Positions 17,137 to 25,036 of a stretch of DNA of 64,000 bases are shown one piece after another (the stretch's first letter is position 1; the number at the start of each line of letters is the position of its first letter). The notes under the pieces are model-generated. The model saw nothing but the letters and a program-made list of their open reading frames with translations. It was not told the origin of the DNA and did not search any database. Made by a program: the position numbers and the translations under genes. The stretch is from Mycolicibacter icosiumassiliensis (GTDB taxonomy: Bacteria > Actinomycetota > Actinomycetes > Mycobacteriales > Mycobacteriaceae), in the NCBI RefSeq assembly GCF_900078685.2, contig NZ_LT546166.1, forward strand, positions 116,801 through 180,800, read 5' to 3'.

Positions 17137-17912
17137 GCGGCTTCACCGCCACCGCCACCACCGGTCCGCTGCTGCTGGCCGTCGCCGTATCGGCGTTGGC
17201 CGGGCTGGTGTCCTTCGCCTCGCCGTGCGTGGTGCCGCTGGTGCCGGGCTACCTGTCGTATCTGGCGGCGGTGGTGGGCGTCGATGAACGACCCGAGGCC
17301 GGCACTCTGAAAGCTCCGCCGGGCGCCAGGTGGCGCGTCGCTGGTTCGGCGGCGTTGTTCGTCGCCGGGTTTACTGCGGTGTTCCTGCTGGGCTCGGTGG
17401 CCGTGTTGGGCATGACCACCACATTGATCACCAATCAGGTGCTGCTGCAACGGATCGGTGGCGTGGTGACGATTCTGATGGGCTTGGTGTTCATCGGGTT
17501 CGTTCCCGCGCTGCAGCGCCAACTCCGCTTCACCCCCCAGCAGTTGTCCACCGTGTTCGGGGCGCCGCTGCTGGGCGCGGTGTTCGCGCTCGGCTGGACA
17601 CCGTGTCTGGGGCCCACCCTGACCGGGGTGATCGCGGTCGCCTCGACCACCGACGGCGCGGGGGTGGCCCGGGGCGTGGTGCTGGTGATCGCCTACTGCC
17701 TGGGCTTGGGTATTCCGTTCGTGGCACTGGCATTCGGGTCGGCCAGCGCGGTGGCCGGGCTGGGCTGGCTGCGCCGGCACACCCGGGCGATCCAGGTGCT
17801 GGGCGGGGTGCTGCTGATCGCGGTCGGGCTCGCGCTGGTTACCGGCGTCTGGGACCACTTCGTGGCCGCGGTGCGTGACGGGCTGGTCTCCGATGTCAGG
17901 CTGCCGATCTGA
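17133..17912 (+). CDS. ccdA: Cytochrome c biogenesis thiol reductant transporter CcdA
   Basis: A 259-residue polytopic membrane protein of the DsbD/CcdA family. The two conserved membrane cysteines are visible in SFASPCVVPLVPGYLSYLA near residue 30 and in LGWTPCLGPTLTGVI near residue 155. CcdA carries reducing equivalents from cytoplasmic thioredoxin to the outward-facing ResA-like protein. GTG start at 17133 overlaps the upstream stop (GTGA), and its own stop overlaps the resB start. Confidence 0.95.
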   Translation: MSGFTATATTGPLLLAVAVSALAGLVSFASPCVVPLVPGYLSYLAAVVGVDERPEAGTLKAPPGARWRVAGSAALFVAGFTAVFLLGSVAVLGMTTTLITNQVLLQRIGGVVTILMGLVFIGFVPALQRQLRFTPQQLSTVFGAPLLGAVFALGWTPCLGPTLTGVIAVASTTDGAGVARGVVLVIAYCLGLGIPFVALAFGSASAVAGLGWLRRHTRAIQVLGGVLLIAVGLALVTGVWDHFVAAVRDGLVSDVRLPI

Positions 17913-19483
17913 TGGCCGCCACCACCGCACCGCTGGCGTGGGTTCGCAACACCTGGCGGGCGCTGACCTCGATGGGCACCGCGCTGGTGCTGCTGGTGCT
18001 GCTCGCCCTGGCCGCCATCCCCGGGGCACTGCTGCCGCAACGCAGCCTCAACGCGGCCAAAGTCGACGAGTACTTGGCGCTGCACCCGGTGCTGGGGCCG
18101 TTATTGGAACGCGTGCAGGCCTTTGAGGTCTTCTCCAGTTTCTGGTTCACCGCCATCTACGTGCTGCTGTGCGTGTCGCTGATCGGCTGTCTGACCCCGC
18201 GGACCCTCGAACATTTGCGCAACCTGCGCGCCACCCCGGTCGTCGCACCGCGCAACCTGTCACGGCTGCCCAAACACGCCACGACGCAGCTGTCCGGGGA
18301 CGCTGACGAGCTCGGGGCCAGGATGGCCGCGGAATTGCGCGGCTGGCGGCGGATCACCCGCTCCTCGGCCGGCGCCGCCGGCGGCATTGAGATCTCGGCG
18401 GAGAAGGGCTATCTGCGCGAATTCGGCAATCTGATCTTCCATTTCGCGCTCCTGGGGCTGCTGGCCGCCGTCGCGCTTGGCCGCATGTTCGGCTATGAGG
18501 GCAACGTGATGGTCATCGCCGACGGCGGACCCGGATTCTGCTCGGCGTCGCCGGCCGCGTTCGATTCGTTCCGGGCCGGCGCCACCGTCGACGGGACCAA
18601 GCTGCATCCGCTGTGCGTGCGGGTCAACGACTTCACTGCCAACTACCTGGCCTCCGGACTGGCAACCTCCTTCACCGCGAATATCGACTACCAGGCCGGC
18701 GAGGACCTACGCACCGATCAATGGCGGCCCTACCTGCTGGAGGTCAACCATCCGCTGCGGGTCGGCGGTGTGCGGGCGTACCTGCAGGGACACGGCTACG
18801 CGCCGACCTTCACTGTGACCTTCCCGGACGGACAGACCCGCACCCAGACGGTGCAGTTCCGCCCAGACAACCCGCTGACTCTGTTGTCGTCGGGCGCGGT
18901 CCGGATCGACCCGCCGGCCGGGGTTTACCCCGACGCCGGCGAGCGCCGCAAGCATCAGATCGGCATCCAGGGACTGTTCGCGCCGACCGAACAGCTCGAC
19001 AATCGGCTGCTGTCGTCCGCGTTCCCCGCGATGAACGACCCTGCGGTGGCGATCGACGTCTACCGCGGCGACACCGGGCTCGACACCGGTCGGCCGCAGA
19101 GCCTGTTCACCCTGGATTCCCGGTTGATCGCCCAGGGTCGGCTGACCAAGGTGGCCCGGTCCAACCTGAAGGCCGGTGAACAGATCCGCCTCGATGACGG
19201 CACCAAGGTCCGCTTCGACGGTGCGGTGCCGTTCGTCAACATCCAGGTGTCGCACGATCCGGCCGAGATCTGGGTGCTGGTGTTTGCCATGACGATGATG
19301 GCCGGGCTGGTGGTGTCGCTGGTCGTGCGTCGCCGCCGGATCTGGATCCGGATCACGCCGGAGCCCACGGCGCCGGCCGGTACGGTGAACGTCGAGCTGG
19401 GCGGGCTGGCTCGTACCGACAACTCCGGCTGGGGTGACGAGTTCGAGCGCTTGAGCACGAGACTGTTCGGCAAGGAGACGTAG
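17912..19483 (+). CDS. resB: Cytochrome c biogenesis protein ResB (Ccs1)
   Basis: A 523-residue ResB/Ccs1 protein, one half of the system II heme-lyase complex with CcsA. Helices are seen near residues 22-44 (GTALVLLVLLALAAIPGALLPQ), 75-95 (FWFTAIYVLLCVSLIGCL), 170-190 and 450-475, with a large extracytoplasmic domain between the last two. The segment GNLIFHFALLGLLAAVALG carries the conserved helix His. ATG at 17912 overlaps the ccdA stop. The next gene, ccsA, follows with no gap. Confidence 0.95.
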   Translation: MAATTAPLAWVRNTWRALTSMGTALVLLVLLALAAIPGALLPQRSLNAAKVDEYLALHPVLGPLLERVQAFEVFSSFWFTAIYVLLCVSLIGCLTPRTLEHLRNLRATPVVAPRNLSRLPKHATTQLSGDADELGARMAAELRGWRRITRSSAGAAGGIEISAEKGYLREFGNLIFHFALLGLLAAVALGRMFGYEGNVMVIADGGPGFCSASPAAFDSFRAGATVDGTKLHPLCVRVNDFTANYLASGLATSFTANIDYQAGEDLRTDQWRPYLLEVNHPLRVGGVRAYLQGHGYAPTFTVTFPDGQTRTQTVQFRPDNPLTLLSSGAVRIDPPAGVYPDAGERRKHQIGIQGLFAPTEQLDNRLLSSAFPAMNDPAVAIDVYRGDTGLDTGRPQSLFTLDSRLIAQGRLTKVARSNLKAGEQIRLDDGTKVRFDGAVPFVNIQVSHDPAEIWVLVFAMTMMAGLVVSLVVRRRRIWIRITPEPTAPAGTVNVELGGLARTDNSGWGDEFERLSTRLFGKET

Positions 19484-20449
19484 GTGAATACGAGTCATAT
19501 CGACATCGGGCTGGCGCGCTACTCCGACTGGGCGTTCACCTCGGCGATGGTTGTGCTGGTCATCGCGCTGCTGCTGCTGGCCGTCGAACTGGCCTCCAGC
19601 CGTGCCCGCACACCAGCCGAGGCCGAGCTGGTGTCAGCCGGCGGTGTGCGCTCCGACAGCACCACTCCGGGCGTGGTGCTCCCCGCGCAGCGACGGCCCC
19701 TGGGCGAGCGGGTGGGCCGCGCCGGCCTGGCCCTGGTCTACCTGGGCATCGCCCTGCTGCTGGCCTGCATCGTGTTCCGCGGCGCTGCCACGCTGCGCCC
19801 GCCGTGGGGCAACATGTACGAGTTCATCAACCTGACCTGCTTCTCCGGGCTGGTGGCCGCCGCCGTCGCACTGCGCCGACCGCAACACCGCAGCCTGTGG
19901 GTGTTCGTGTTGCTGCCGGTGCTGATCCTGCTGACGGTTTCCGGGCGCTGGCTCTACGCCACCGCCGCGCCGGTCATGCCCGCCCTGCAGTCCTACTGGC
20001 TGCCGATCCACGTGTCGGTGGTCAGCATCGGTTCGGGGGTGTTTCTGGTGGCCGGGGTGGCCAGCATCCTGTTTCTGATCCGCTCATCACGGCTCAGTGA
20101 CCCCGACGCCCCGGGGGCTCTGGCACGGATGGTGCGCCGGCTGCCCGATGCGCAAACCCTGGACCGCATCGCCTACCGGACCACGATCTTTGCTTTCCCG
20201 GTGTTCGGCTTCGGTGTGATCTTCGGCGCGATCTGGGCCGGCCGTTACTGGGGCTGGGACCCCAAGGAGACGGTTTCATTCATCGCCTGGGTCGTCTACG
20301 CCGCCTATCTCCATGCCAGGTCGACGGCCGGGTGGCGCGACTACAAGGCGGCGTGGATCAATGTGGTGGGCTTCGCGGCGATGATCTTCAACCTGTTTTT
20401 CGTCAACCTGGTGACCGTCGGCCTGCACTCGTATGCCGGAGTCGGCTAA
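19484..20449 (+). CDS. ccsA: Cytochrome c biogenesis protein CcsA (heme handling)
   Basis: A 321-residue polytopic protein. The heme-binding tryptophan-rich motif WGWDPKE is in GRYWGWDPKETVSFIAWVVY, and conserved His residues lie in VYAAYLHARSTAGWRD and in the final VTVGLHSYAGVG. With ResB it exports heme and joins it to reduced apocytochrome c. The GTG start immediately follows the resB stop. A Gly-rich GNMYEFI segment before the motif is also typical. Last gene of the hemL-ccsA run. Confidence 0.96.
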   Translation: MNTSHIDIGLARYSDWAFTSAMVVLVIALLLLAVELASSRARTPAEAELVSAGGVRSDSTTPGVVLPAQRRPLGERVGRAGLALVYLGIALLLACIVFRGAATLRPPWGNMYEFINLTCFSGLVAAAVALRRPQHRSLWVFVLLPVLILLTVSGRWLYATAAPVMPALQSYWLPIHVSVVSIGSGVFLVAGVASILFLIRSSRLSDPDAPGALARMVRRLPDAQTLDRIAYRTTIFAFPVFGFGVIFGAIWAGRYWGWDPKETVSFIAWVVYAAYLHARSTAGWRDYKAAWINVVGFAAMIFNLFFVNLVTVGLHSYAGVG

Positions 20450-20490
20450 TCCAGCTGACAGATTCCTTTATGACAGCTGCGCTACCCTGC

Positions 20491-20519
20491 GGTTACTGAC
20501 GTCCATTGACGTCGTAACC
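20491..20519 (+). promoter_or_regulatory. Inverted repeat / stem-loop before the MinD-like gene
   Basis: GGTTACTGACGTC (20491-20503), CATT, then GACGTCGTAACC (20508-20519) can pair over 12 bases with a single bulged T and a four-base loop. It ends 21 bases before the GTG of the MinD-like ATPase and 9 bases before its ribosome site, so it could be an operator or a leader hairpin. No T-run follows, so it is not a classic terminator of ccsA. Confidence 0.5.
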
Positions 20520-20540
20520 AGTGTGACAGGGGAGATACAA

Positions 20541-21860
20541 GTGTCCGACCATGCACCCGGTGATGTCACTGAGAGCCATGACGTGACGGATCATCCGACC
20601 ACCCAGTTCCGGCCGCTGCAGCACGTCAGCGAGGCGGCTGATGACCCTGCGGACGCTTCGGAGTCCGGGGCGGCCGGGTCGTTCAACCAGCAGCCCCCGG
20701 GTGAGGAGACCCGCTCCTTCGGGGGTTTCCGCACCGAGCGCCGGTTCTCCGAGCCGGTCGACCCGTGGCCGCCGGCGCCCGCAGAAACCCCGTCCTGGAA
20801 CCCAGGCGCATCGGCCACGTGGGTTCCGCAGCCGATGGAGAATCCCGCTCCGGTCTACTTCGGTGGTAACCCCGGCGGTGGCGGGCGGGCGCCGTATCGC
20901 CCCTCCGAGCCCATCTCCCCGTTCTCGGATCTGTCCACCACCTCGCTGTTGCGACAGGTCAAGCCGCCGCCCACGTCGGGCTGGCGCCGCCTGCTCTATG
21001 TGCTGTCCGGCCAGCTGATCAACGTCGGCGAGAGCCCGCGCACCATCCGCTTCAACGACTTGGTGGTGCAGGTGAACCGGCCGCTGCAGGGCTGCCACCG
21101 GATCGCGGTGCTGTCGCTGAAGGGCGGTGTCGGTAAAACCACCATCACTGCGACCCTGGGAGCCACATTCGCCTCCATCCGAGGTGACCGGGTGGTCGCC
21201 GTGGACGCCAACCCCGACCGCGGCACGCTGAACCAGAAGGTGCCGATGGAGACGTCGGCGACGGTGCGACACCTACTGCGCGACGCCGACGGCATCCAGC
21301 GCTACAGCGATGTCCGCAGCTACACCAACCAGGGCCCCAGCCGCCTGGAGGTGCTTGCCTCCGACAGCGATCCGGCGGTCTCGGAAGCGTTCAGCGCTGA
21401 GGACTACGCCAGCACGCTGCAGGTCCTGGAGCGGTTCTACAGCCTGGTGCTCACCGACTGCGGCACCGGTCTGATGCATTCGGCCATGTCAGCGGTGCTC
21501 GCTAAGGCCGACACCATGATCGTGGTCAGTTCCGGTTCGGTCGACGGCGCCCGCAGCGCCTCGGCGACGCTGGACTGGCTCGACGCGCACGGTCACGAAG
21601 ACCTGGTGCGCAACTCGATCGCGGTGATCAACGCGGTGCGGCCGCGGTCGGGCAAGGTCGACATGCAGAAGGTCGTCGACCACTTTTCCCGGCGGTGCCG
21701 CGCGGTGCGATTGGTGCCGTTCGACCCGCACCTGGAGGAAGGCGCGGAGATCGATCTGATGCGGCTGAAGCGGGAGACCCGTGAGGCGCTCGTCGAGCTG
21801 GCTGCGGTGGTTGCCGAGGCGTTCCCCGGCGACGACCGGTTCAACCAACACTTCGTGTAG
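20541..21860 (+). CDS. MinD/ParA-like ATPase with Pro-rich N-terminus (Rv0530-like)
   Basis: A 439-residue protein. The first 150 residues are acidic then Pro-rich and probably unstructured. The C-terminal half is a SIMIBI-class ATPase with a deviant Walker A, LKGGVGKTT, followed by VVAVDANPDRGTLNQ and VLTDCGTGLMHSAM. The layout is like EspI and other ESX-associated ATPases, but no ESX core genes are nearby. By position it matches Rv0530. The GTG at 20541 is chosen because AGGGGAG lies 6 bases upstream. Function unproven. Confidence 0.88.
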   Translation: MSDHAPGDVTESHDVTDHPTTQFRPLQHVSEAADDPADASESGAAGSFNQQPPGEETRSFGGFRTERRFSEPVDPWPPAPAETPSWNPGASATWVPQPMENPAPVYFGGNPGGGGRAPYRPSEPISPFSDLSTTSLLRQVKPPPTSGWRRLLYVLSGQLINVGESPRTIRFNDLVVQVNRPLQGCHRIAVLSLKGGVGKTTITATLGATFASIRGDRVVAVDANPDRGTLNQKVPMETSATVRHLLRDADGIQRYSDVRSYTNQGPSRLEVLASDSDPAVSEAFSAEDYASTLQVLERFYSLVLTDCGTGLMHSAMSAVLAKADTMIVVSSGSVDGARSASATLDWLDAHGHEDLVRNSIAVINAVRPRSGKVDMQKVVDHFSRRCRAVRLVPFDPHLEEGAEIDLMRLKRETREALVELAAVVAEAFPGDDRFNQHFV

Positions 21861-21873
21861 TTCGGGAGACGAC

Positions 21874-21885
21874 AGCCCTAGGGCT
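21874..21885. terminator. Possible bidirectional terminator between convergent genes
   Basis: AGCCCTAGGGCT is a perfect 12-base palindrome flanked by GACGAC and GTTGTCG, which extend the pairing. It lies at the junction of two converging genes and overlaps the last codons of the minus-strand one. No T-tract is present. Confidence 0.3.
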
Positions 21886-22027
21886 GGTTGTCGCCGTGGC
21901 TGATCCGCCAGAGGAATTCCGGATCGTCATCCGGTCCGATCACGCGCGTCTTCGGCCGGGCACGAAGGGCACGCAAGCTGAGGTACAGCAGCATTCCCAG
22001 AGTCAGGACGAGGAGCAGGTAGAGCAC
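21878..22027 (-). CDS. Small single-pass membrane protein (about 49 residues)
   Basis: A 49-residue protein. The N-terminal two-thirds start is hydrophobic (VLYLLLVLTLGMLLYLSL), followed by basic RALRARPKTRV and an acidic tail DDDPEFLWRISHGDNQP. The GTG at 22027 is favoured because AGGAGG lies 8 bases upstream; a GTG at 22036 would sit on top of that site. A small gene of this type occupies the same place in M. tuberculosis (Rv0530A, from memory). Function unknown. Confidence 0.7.
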   Translation of the reverse strand: MLYLLLVLTLGMLLYLSLRALRARPKTRVIGPDDDPEFLWRISHGDNQP

Positions 22028-22097
22028 TCGCGACACCTCCTGGCGCCGAATATACCGTTAGCGTCGTTCTGGCCGGTCCGGCCCGCCAGTAGGCTTG

Positions 22098-22400
22098 ATG
22101 ACCGTGGCGACAGGTCGGGCCCCGGTGGGCCGTGCGGTAGTCGATGTGGCGTTGTACACGGCGGCGCGGCTGGCGCTGGTGGTTGTGCTGACGGCGGTGA
22201 TCTACGGTGTGGGCCGGCTGCTCGGGCTCAGCGATTTTCCGCCGATCATCGCTGCGATGCTGGCCCTGATCGTCGCGTTGCCGTTGGGGATGTGGATCTT
22301 CACGCCGCTGCGTAAGCGCGCGACCGAAAGTTTGACCGTGGCCGGTGAGCGTCGGCGCCGGGAACGCGAGGAACTGCAGGCCCGGCTGCGCGGGGAGTGA
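22098..22400 (+). CDS. DUF4229-type membrane protein (Rv0531-like)
   Basis: A 100-residue protein with two transmembrane helices (VDVALYTAARLALVVVLTAVIY and FPPIIAAMLALIVALPLGMWIF) and a charged C-terminus (RRRREREELQARLRGE). This is the pattern of the actinobacterial DUF4229 family and of Rv0531. The ATG at 22098 is used; a TTG three bases earlier is possible. Divergent from the small membrane protein. Function unknown. Confidence 0.82.
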   Translation: MTVATGRAPVGRAVVDVALYTAARLALVVVLTAVIYGVGRLLGLSDFPPIIAAMLALIVALPLGMWIFTPLRKRATESLTVAGERRRREREELQARLRGE

Positions 22401-22564
22401 CCGCTCGGCGAGTAGTTTTCTGATCTCGGCTGGCCGAGCGCCTGAGCATGTTGGCTTCGAATTGCTCCCGTCGTACGGCCCGCATGTCCGCGCGCATTGC
22501 GGCCGCAGCTGACGTGGCTGATCCTGACGGCTCCTCGCAGGGCCAGCCGGCCGACCCATTTATC

Positions 22565-22586
22565 GACAATGATATTCATTATCGTT
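22565..22586 (+). promoter_or_regulatory. Putative Zur-type box with -10 element upstream of methyltransferase remnant
   Basis: The 16 bases AATGATATTCATTATC (22569-22584) match the corresponding stretch of the cobW-gene box at 14 of 16 positions. AATGA-TAT-TCATT is an inverted repeat. TATCGT at 22580-22585 fits a -10 hexamer, so the site would overlap the promoter. AT-rich TGATAATCATTNTCA-like palindromes are bound by Zur in mycobacteria; a Fur-type regulator cannot be excluded by eye. Confidence 0.55.
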
Positions 22587-22641
22587 AGTCTGCTGGCAGG
22601 GATTTGGCCGCGATCCCCGCGAACGGTTTGGGAGGAGGAGC

Positions 22642-23031
22642 GTGACAAAGGTCCGACCTGATCTCGGCGAGGTGCAAGAGTCCTTGTTGATCCCGCTGTA
22701 CGGCCGCGCATGCGATGCCGCGAAGCGACGGCCCATGCTCGGTGATGTGCGTGCCCGCGAGCTGGTAGACACCCTGGACTACGACTTCTCGCGATTTCGC
22801 GGAGGCTCGCACCGGGTTCGGTGCTACGCACTGCGATCTTCGATGTTGCGTGAGCTGAGCGCCTGGGGGTTGCAGCTGTTGGATTCCCGCACCATGGCGA
22901 CCCCGCAACCCGAGCTCGCCCCTGCACTGCCGGTGCGCTACCGCTACGGCATGCCGGTCTTGGCAAAGATTCTCCCTGGGCTCGTCAACACGTACCGGTT
23001 CAATCTGTTTCGTCTAGGAGATGCCGCGTGA
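22642..23031 (+). pseudogene. Internally deleted TcmP-type O-methyltransferase
   Basis: A 129-residue open frame whose ends belong to one family but whose centre is missing. Residues 1-70 (ESLLIPLYGRACDAAKRRPML, LVDTLDYDFSRF, HRVRCYALRSSML) match the start of TcmP/leucine-carboxyl-type methyltransferases. Residues 70-129 (ELSAWGLQLLDSRTMA through ALVNTYRFNLFRLG) match the end. The roughly 140-residue SAM-binding core with its GCG-type loop is absent, yet the frame stays open. It has a strong ribosome site (GGAGGAGGAG) and is coupled by a four-base overlap to the next gene. It may be a dead enzyme or a repurposed fragment that still enables translation of its neighbour. Confidence 0.65.
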
Positions 23032-23465
23032 GCACCGTGATCATCAGCACCGAGCTGCCGATCTCGGCGCAGCGTGCGGCGGAGCTGGCCCGCAAACCCG
23101 AACTGATGCAATTCGTGCTCGCACCGGCCCTGCAGCTGCCCACGCTGAGCGCCCCGGCCCGCATCGAGGTGGGCACCCGCTCGTCGGCACGACTGTGGTG
23201 GTTCGGCATCATCCCCGCCTGGACGCATCACCTCGAAATCAAAGAACTCGACGACCTGATGATCTACACGCACGAGCACGGCGGGCCCGTACACACCTGG
23301 AACCATCGGCTGACGTTCACACCCCTGAACGAGCATCGCTGCCGCTACACCGACGAGATCGAGACCGACGACGGCATCAAAGGCTTAGGCACGCGCCTAT
23401 TCATCCGCCTGATGTTCGCCCACCGCCACCGCCGCTGGCGCACTCTCGCCGCCATCCTCGCCTAA
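23028..23465 (+). CDS. SRPBCC/START-like ligand-binding protein
   Basis: A 145-residue protein with the helix-grip style expected of SRPBCC proteins: strands around ARIEVGTRSSARLWWFGIIPAWTHHLEI, THEHGGPVHTWNHRLTFTPL and CRYTDEIETDDG, ending in a long helix (RLFIRLMFAHRHRRWRTLAAIL). Such proteins bind hydrophobic ligands or act as cyclases. The GTG start overlaps the stop of the methyltransferase remnant, so both depend on the promoter with the Zur-type box. His-rich content (HHLE, HEHGG) is notable beside a putative zinc-responsive site, but a metal role is speculation. Confidence 0.7.
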   Translation: MSTVIISTELPISAQRAAELARKPELMQFVLAPALQLPTLSAPARIEVGTRSSARLWWFGIIPAWTHHLEIKELDDLMIYTHEHGGPVHTWNHRLTFTPLNEHRCRYTDEIETDDGIKGLGTRLFIRLMFAHRHRRWRTLAAILA

Positions 23466-23571
23466 CGGCCAAGCCTCGCTCACCGTTCCAAGCGCTATCA
23501 CCACCGGAGGTCCCCGATTGCACACCCTGGATTCCGGATAGGATTGGCATGCCTCGCTACCGCTAGCGTCG

Positions 23572-23688
23572 ATGCTGTTGCCGCCGAAGGTGTTTGGCAA
23601 CGAAGTCGCACTGATCATGGGCGGCACCGGCCCCGAGCAGGGCGATCCGACGTGGTTGTCGGCGCTGTTCGAATCCGTGGGTCCGTGA
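23572..23688 (+). other. Short open frame, possible gene remnant
   Basis: A 38-codon frame (MLLPPKVFGNEVALIMGGTG then EQGDPTWLSALFESVGP). It reads like natural protein, not a shadow, but is too short to assign. No clear ribosome site. It lies between the SRPBCC gene and the convergent CobW gene in a 260-base gap that otherwise shows nothing. Confidence 0.3.
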
Positions 23689-23725
23689 CGATCAAGAAGA
23701 CCCGGCTGGGGCGCATTCTGCTGCG

Positions 23726-24868
23726 TCAATGCGAGTGGTTCAGGTCCCAGGCGGGCAGCGGGTCAGGATAGTTGGCCCACTGCCGTGGGCCAGCCGCGTA
23801 CTCGGCGTCGGTGAGCAGCGCAGACTCCAGGAGCGTGCGTACCCCACTCTTGTCCAGTCTGACGCCGATGAGCACCACCTCCTGGCCGGGAGCGATGTCG
23901 GTGGTGGACCAGTATTGCGCGGGCTCGAACACCAGGTTGGGGCCGGCCTGCGACCAGATCGCCGCGATGGCGGGGCGGCTGGCAATCCAACAGAATCCCT
24001 TGCTGCGCAGTACACCCCGGAGCTGGTCCAGCGCATCGGAGAGACGTTGTGGGTGGAATGGGCGCTCCGAGCGAAACGTCATGCTGGTGATGCCGTATTC
24101 CTCGGTTTCGGGTGTGTGGCCATTGGCGATCTCTTCGGCCCAGCCGGGCTGCTGCGCGGCGAGCTCTGGGTCGAACAGCCCGGTGGCCAGCACCTCGTTG
24201 AGCGCTACAACACCGTTCGTGGTCCGCAGGATCTTCGCGGACGGGTTCAACCGCCGGATCACCGCCTCTACGGTTCGGCAGGTTGCCTCGCTGACCAGAT
24301 CGACCTTGTTGAGCACCAACACATCGGCGAATTCGACCTGATCCACCAACAGATCGGAGATGCTGCGACCGTCTTCGTCGTTGACCGTGATCTCACGCTG
24401 GGCGAGCGCTTCGCCGCGGGCCAGTTCGGGCAAGAATGTCGAGGCATCTACGACCGTCACCAGGGTGTCCAGCTTGGCGATCTCGCCAAGGCAGAAGCCG
24501 TCGTCGAACTCCCAGCTGAAGGTGGCGGCAACCGGCATCGGCTCGGAGATGCCCGTCGACTCGATCATGATCTGGTCGAATCGGTTCTGCCGGGCCAGGT
24601 CGGCAACCGCCTCGATGAGATCCTCGCGCAGCGTGCAGCATATGCAGCCATTCGTGAGCTCGACGAGCTTTTCTTCCGTCCGGTCAAGGTGGCCCTGTCC
24701 GGCAACGAGCGCGGCGTCGATATTGACCTCGCTCATGTCGTTGACGATCACCGCCACCCGGCGGCCTTCGCGGTTGGCCAGGATGTGGTTGAGCAGAGTG
24801 GTCTTCCCTGCGCCGAGGAAGCCAGACAAGACGGTTACGGGGATCGTGCTGGTGTTCGATGATGGCAT
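23726..24868 (-). CDS. CobW/COG0523-family GTPase (putative zinc metallochaperone)
   Basis: A 380-residue G3E GTPase. Walker A is GFLGAGKTT (16-24); the metal-binding CXCC motif is GCICC at 74-78; the ESTGISEP switch and NKVDL guanine motif follow; the C-terminal CobW domain begins near 270. COG0523 proteins use GTP to move metal into target proteins, and those under Zur control act in zinc limitation. The ATG at 24868 gives the standard N-terminus. A -10 (TATCAT) ends 7 bases before it within a perfect-arm palindrome, so the mRNA is probably leaderless and Zur-controlled. It resembles M. tuberculosis Rv0106. Confidence 0.9.
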   Translation of the reverse strand: MPSSNTSTIPVTVLSGFLGAGKTTLLNHILANREGRRVAVIVNDMSEVNIDAALVAGQGHLDRTEEKLVELTNGCICCTLREDLIEAVADLARQNRFDQIMIESTGISEPMPVAATFSWEFDDGFCLGEIAKLDTLVTVVDASTFLPELARGEALAQREITVNDEDGRSISDLLVDQVEFADVLVLNKVDLVSEATCRTVEAVIRRLNPSAKILRTTNGVVALNEVLATGLFDPELAAQQPGWAEEIANGHTPETEEYGITSMTFRSERPFHPQRLSDALDQLRGVLRSKGFCWIASRPAIAAIWSQAGPNLVFEPAQYWSTTDIAPGQEVVLIGVRLDKSGVRTLLESALLTDAEYAAGPRQWANYPDPLPAWDLNHSH

Positions 24869-24870
24869 AC

Positions 24871-24897
24871 CGTTAATGATAATCATTTTCATTAACG
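24871..24897 (-). promoter_or_regulatory. Zur-type box over the cobW-family promoter
   Basis: CGTTAATGA (24871-24879) and TCATTAACG (24889-24897) are perfect 9-base inverted arms around nine bases. The core TGATAATCATTTTCA has the mycobacterial Zur/Fur look. On the minus strand TATCAT (24881-24876) forms a -10 box 7 bases before the ATG at 24868. Binding would therefore block the promoter. Confidence 0.7.
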
Positions 24898-24922
24898 GTA
24901 GGTACATGGGGCGGCCAGGAAT

Positions 24923-24940
24923 CGACGATCATTATCGTTA
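24923..24940 (+). promoter_or_regulatory. Third Zur-like element with -10 box
   Basis: ATCATTATCGTTAG at 24928-24941 shares CATTATCGTTAG and the following CTG with the element at 22578-22592. TATCGT (24933-24938) could be a -10 hexamer, 7 bases before an ATG at 24946. On the + strand this promoter would read only a short frame before running into menA from its 3' side. Confidence 0.4.
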
Positions 24941-24945
24941 GACTG

Positions 24946-24981
24946 ATGGCGCTCCTTCACCCGGGCAGCAACACCAGGTGA
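24946..24981 (+). other. Possible leaderless 11-codon open frame
   Basis: ATG at 24946 starts a frame for MALLHPGSNTR and stops at TGA 24979-24981. It is placed exactly where a leaderless transcript from TATCGT would begin. It could be a leader peptide, the head of a decayed gene, or chance. Confidence 0.25.
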
Positions 24982-25036
24982 GGCTCTGGCCGGCGGGTAG
25001 CCGAGGCGGGGAATACCTGCCCAGGTCGCCTGTAGA

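Noticed and set aside
21927..22559. Arg/Gln-rich minus-strand frame across the DUF4229 gene
   Set aside because: No family character; overlaps a recognised + strand gene and a small minus-strand gene.
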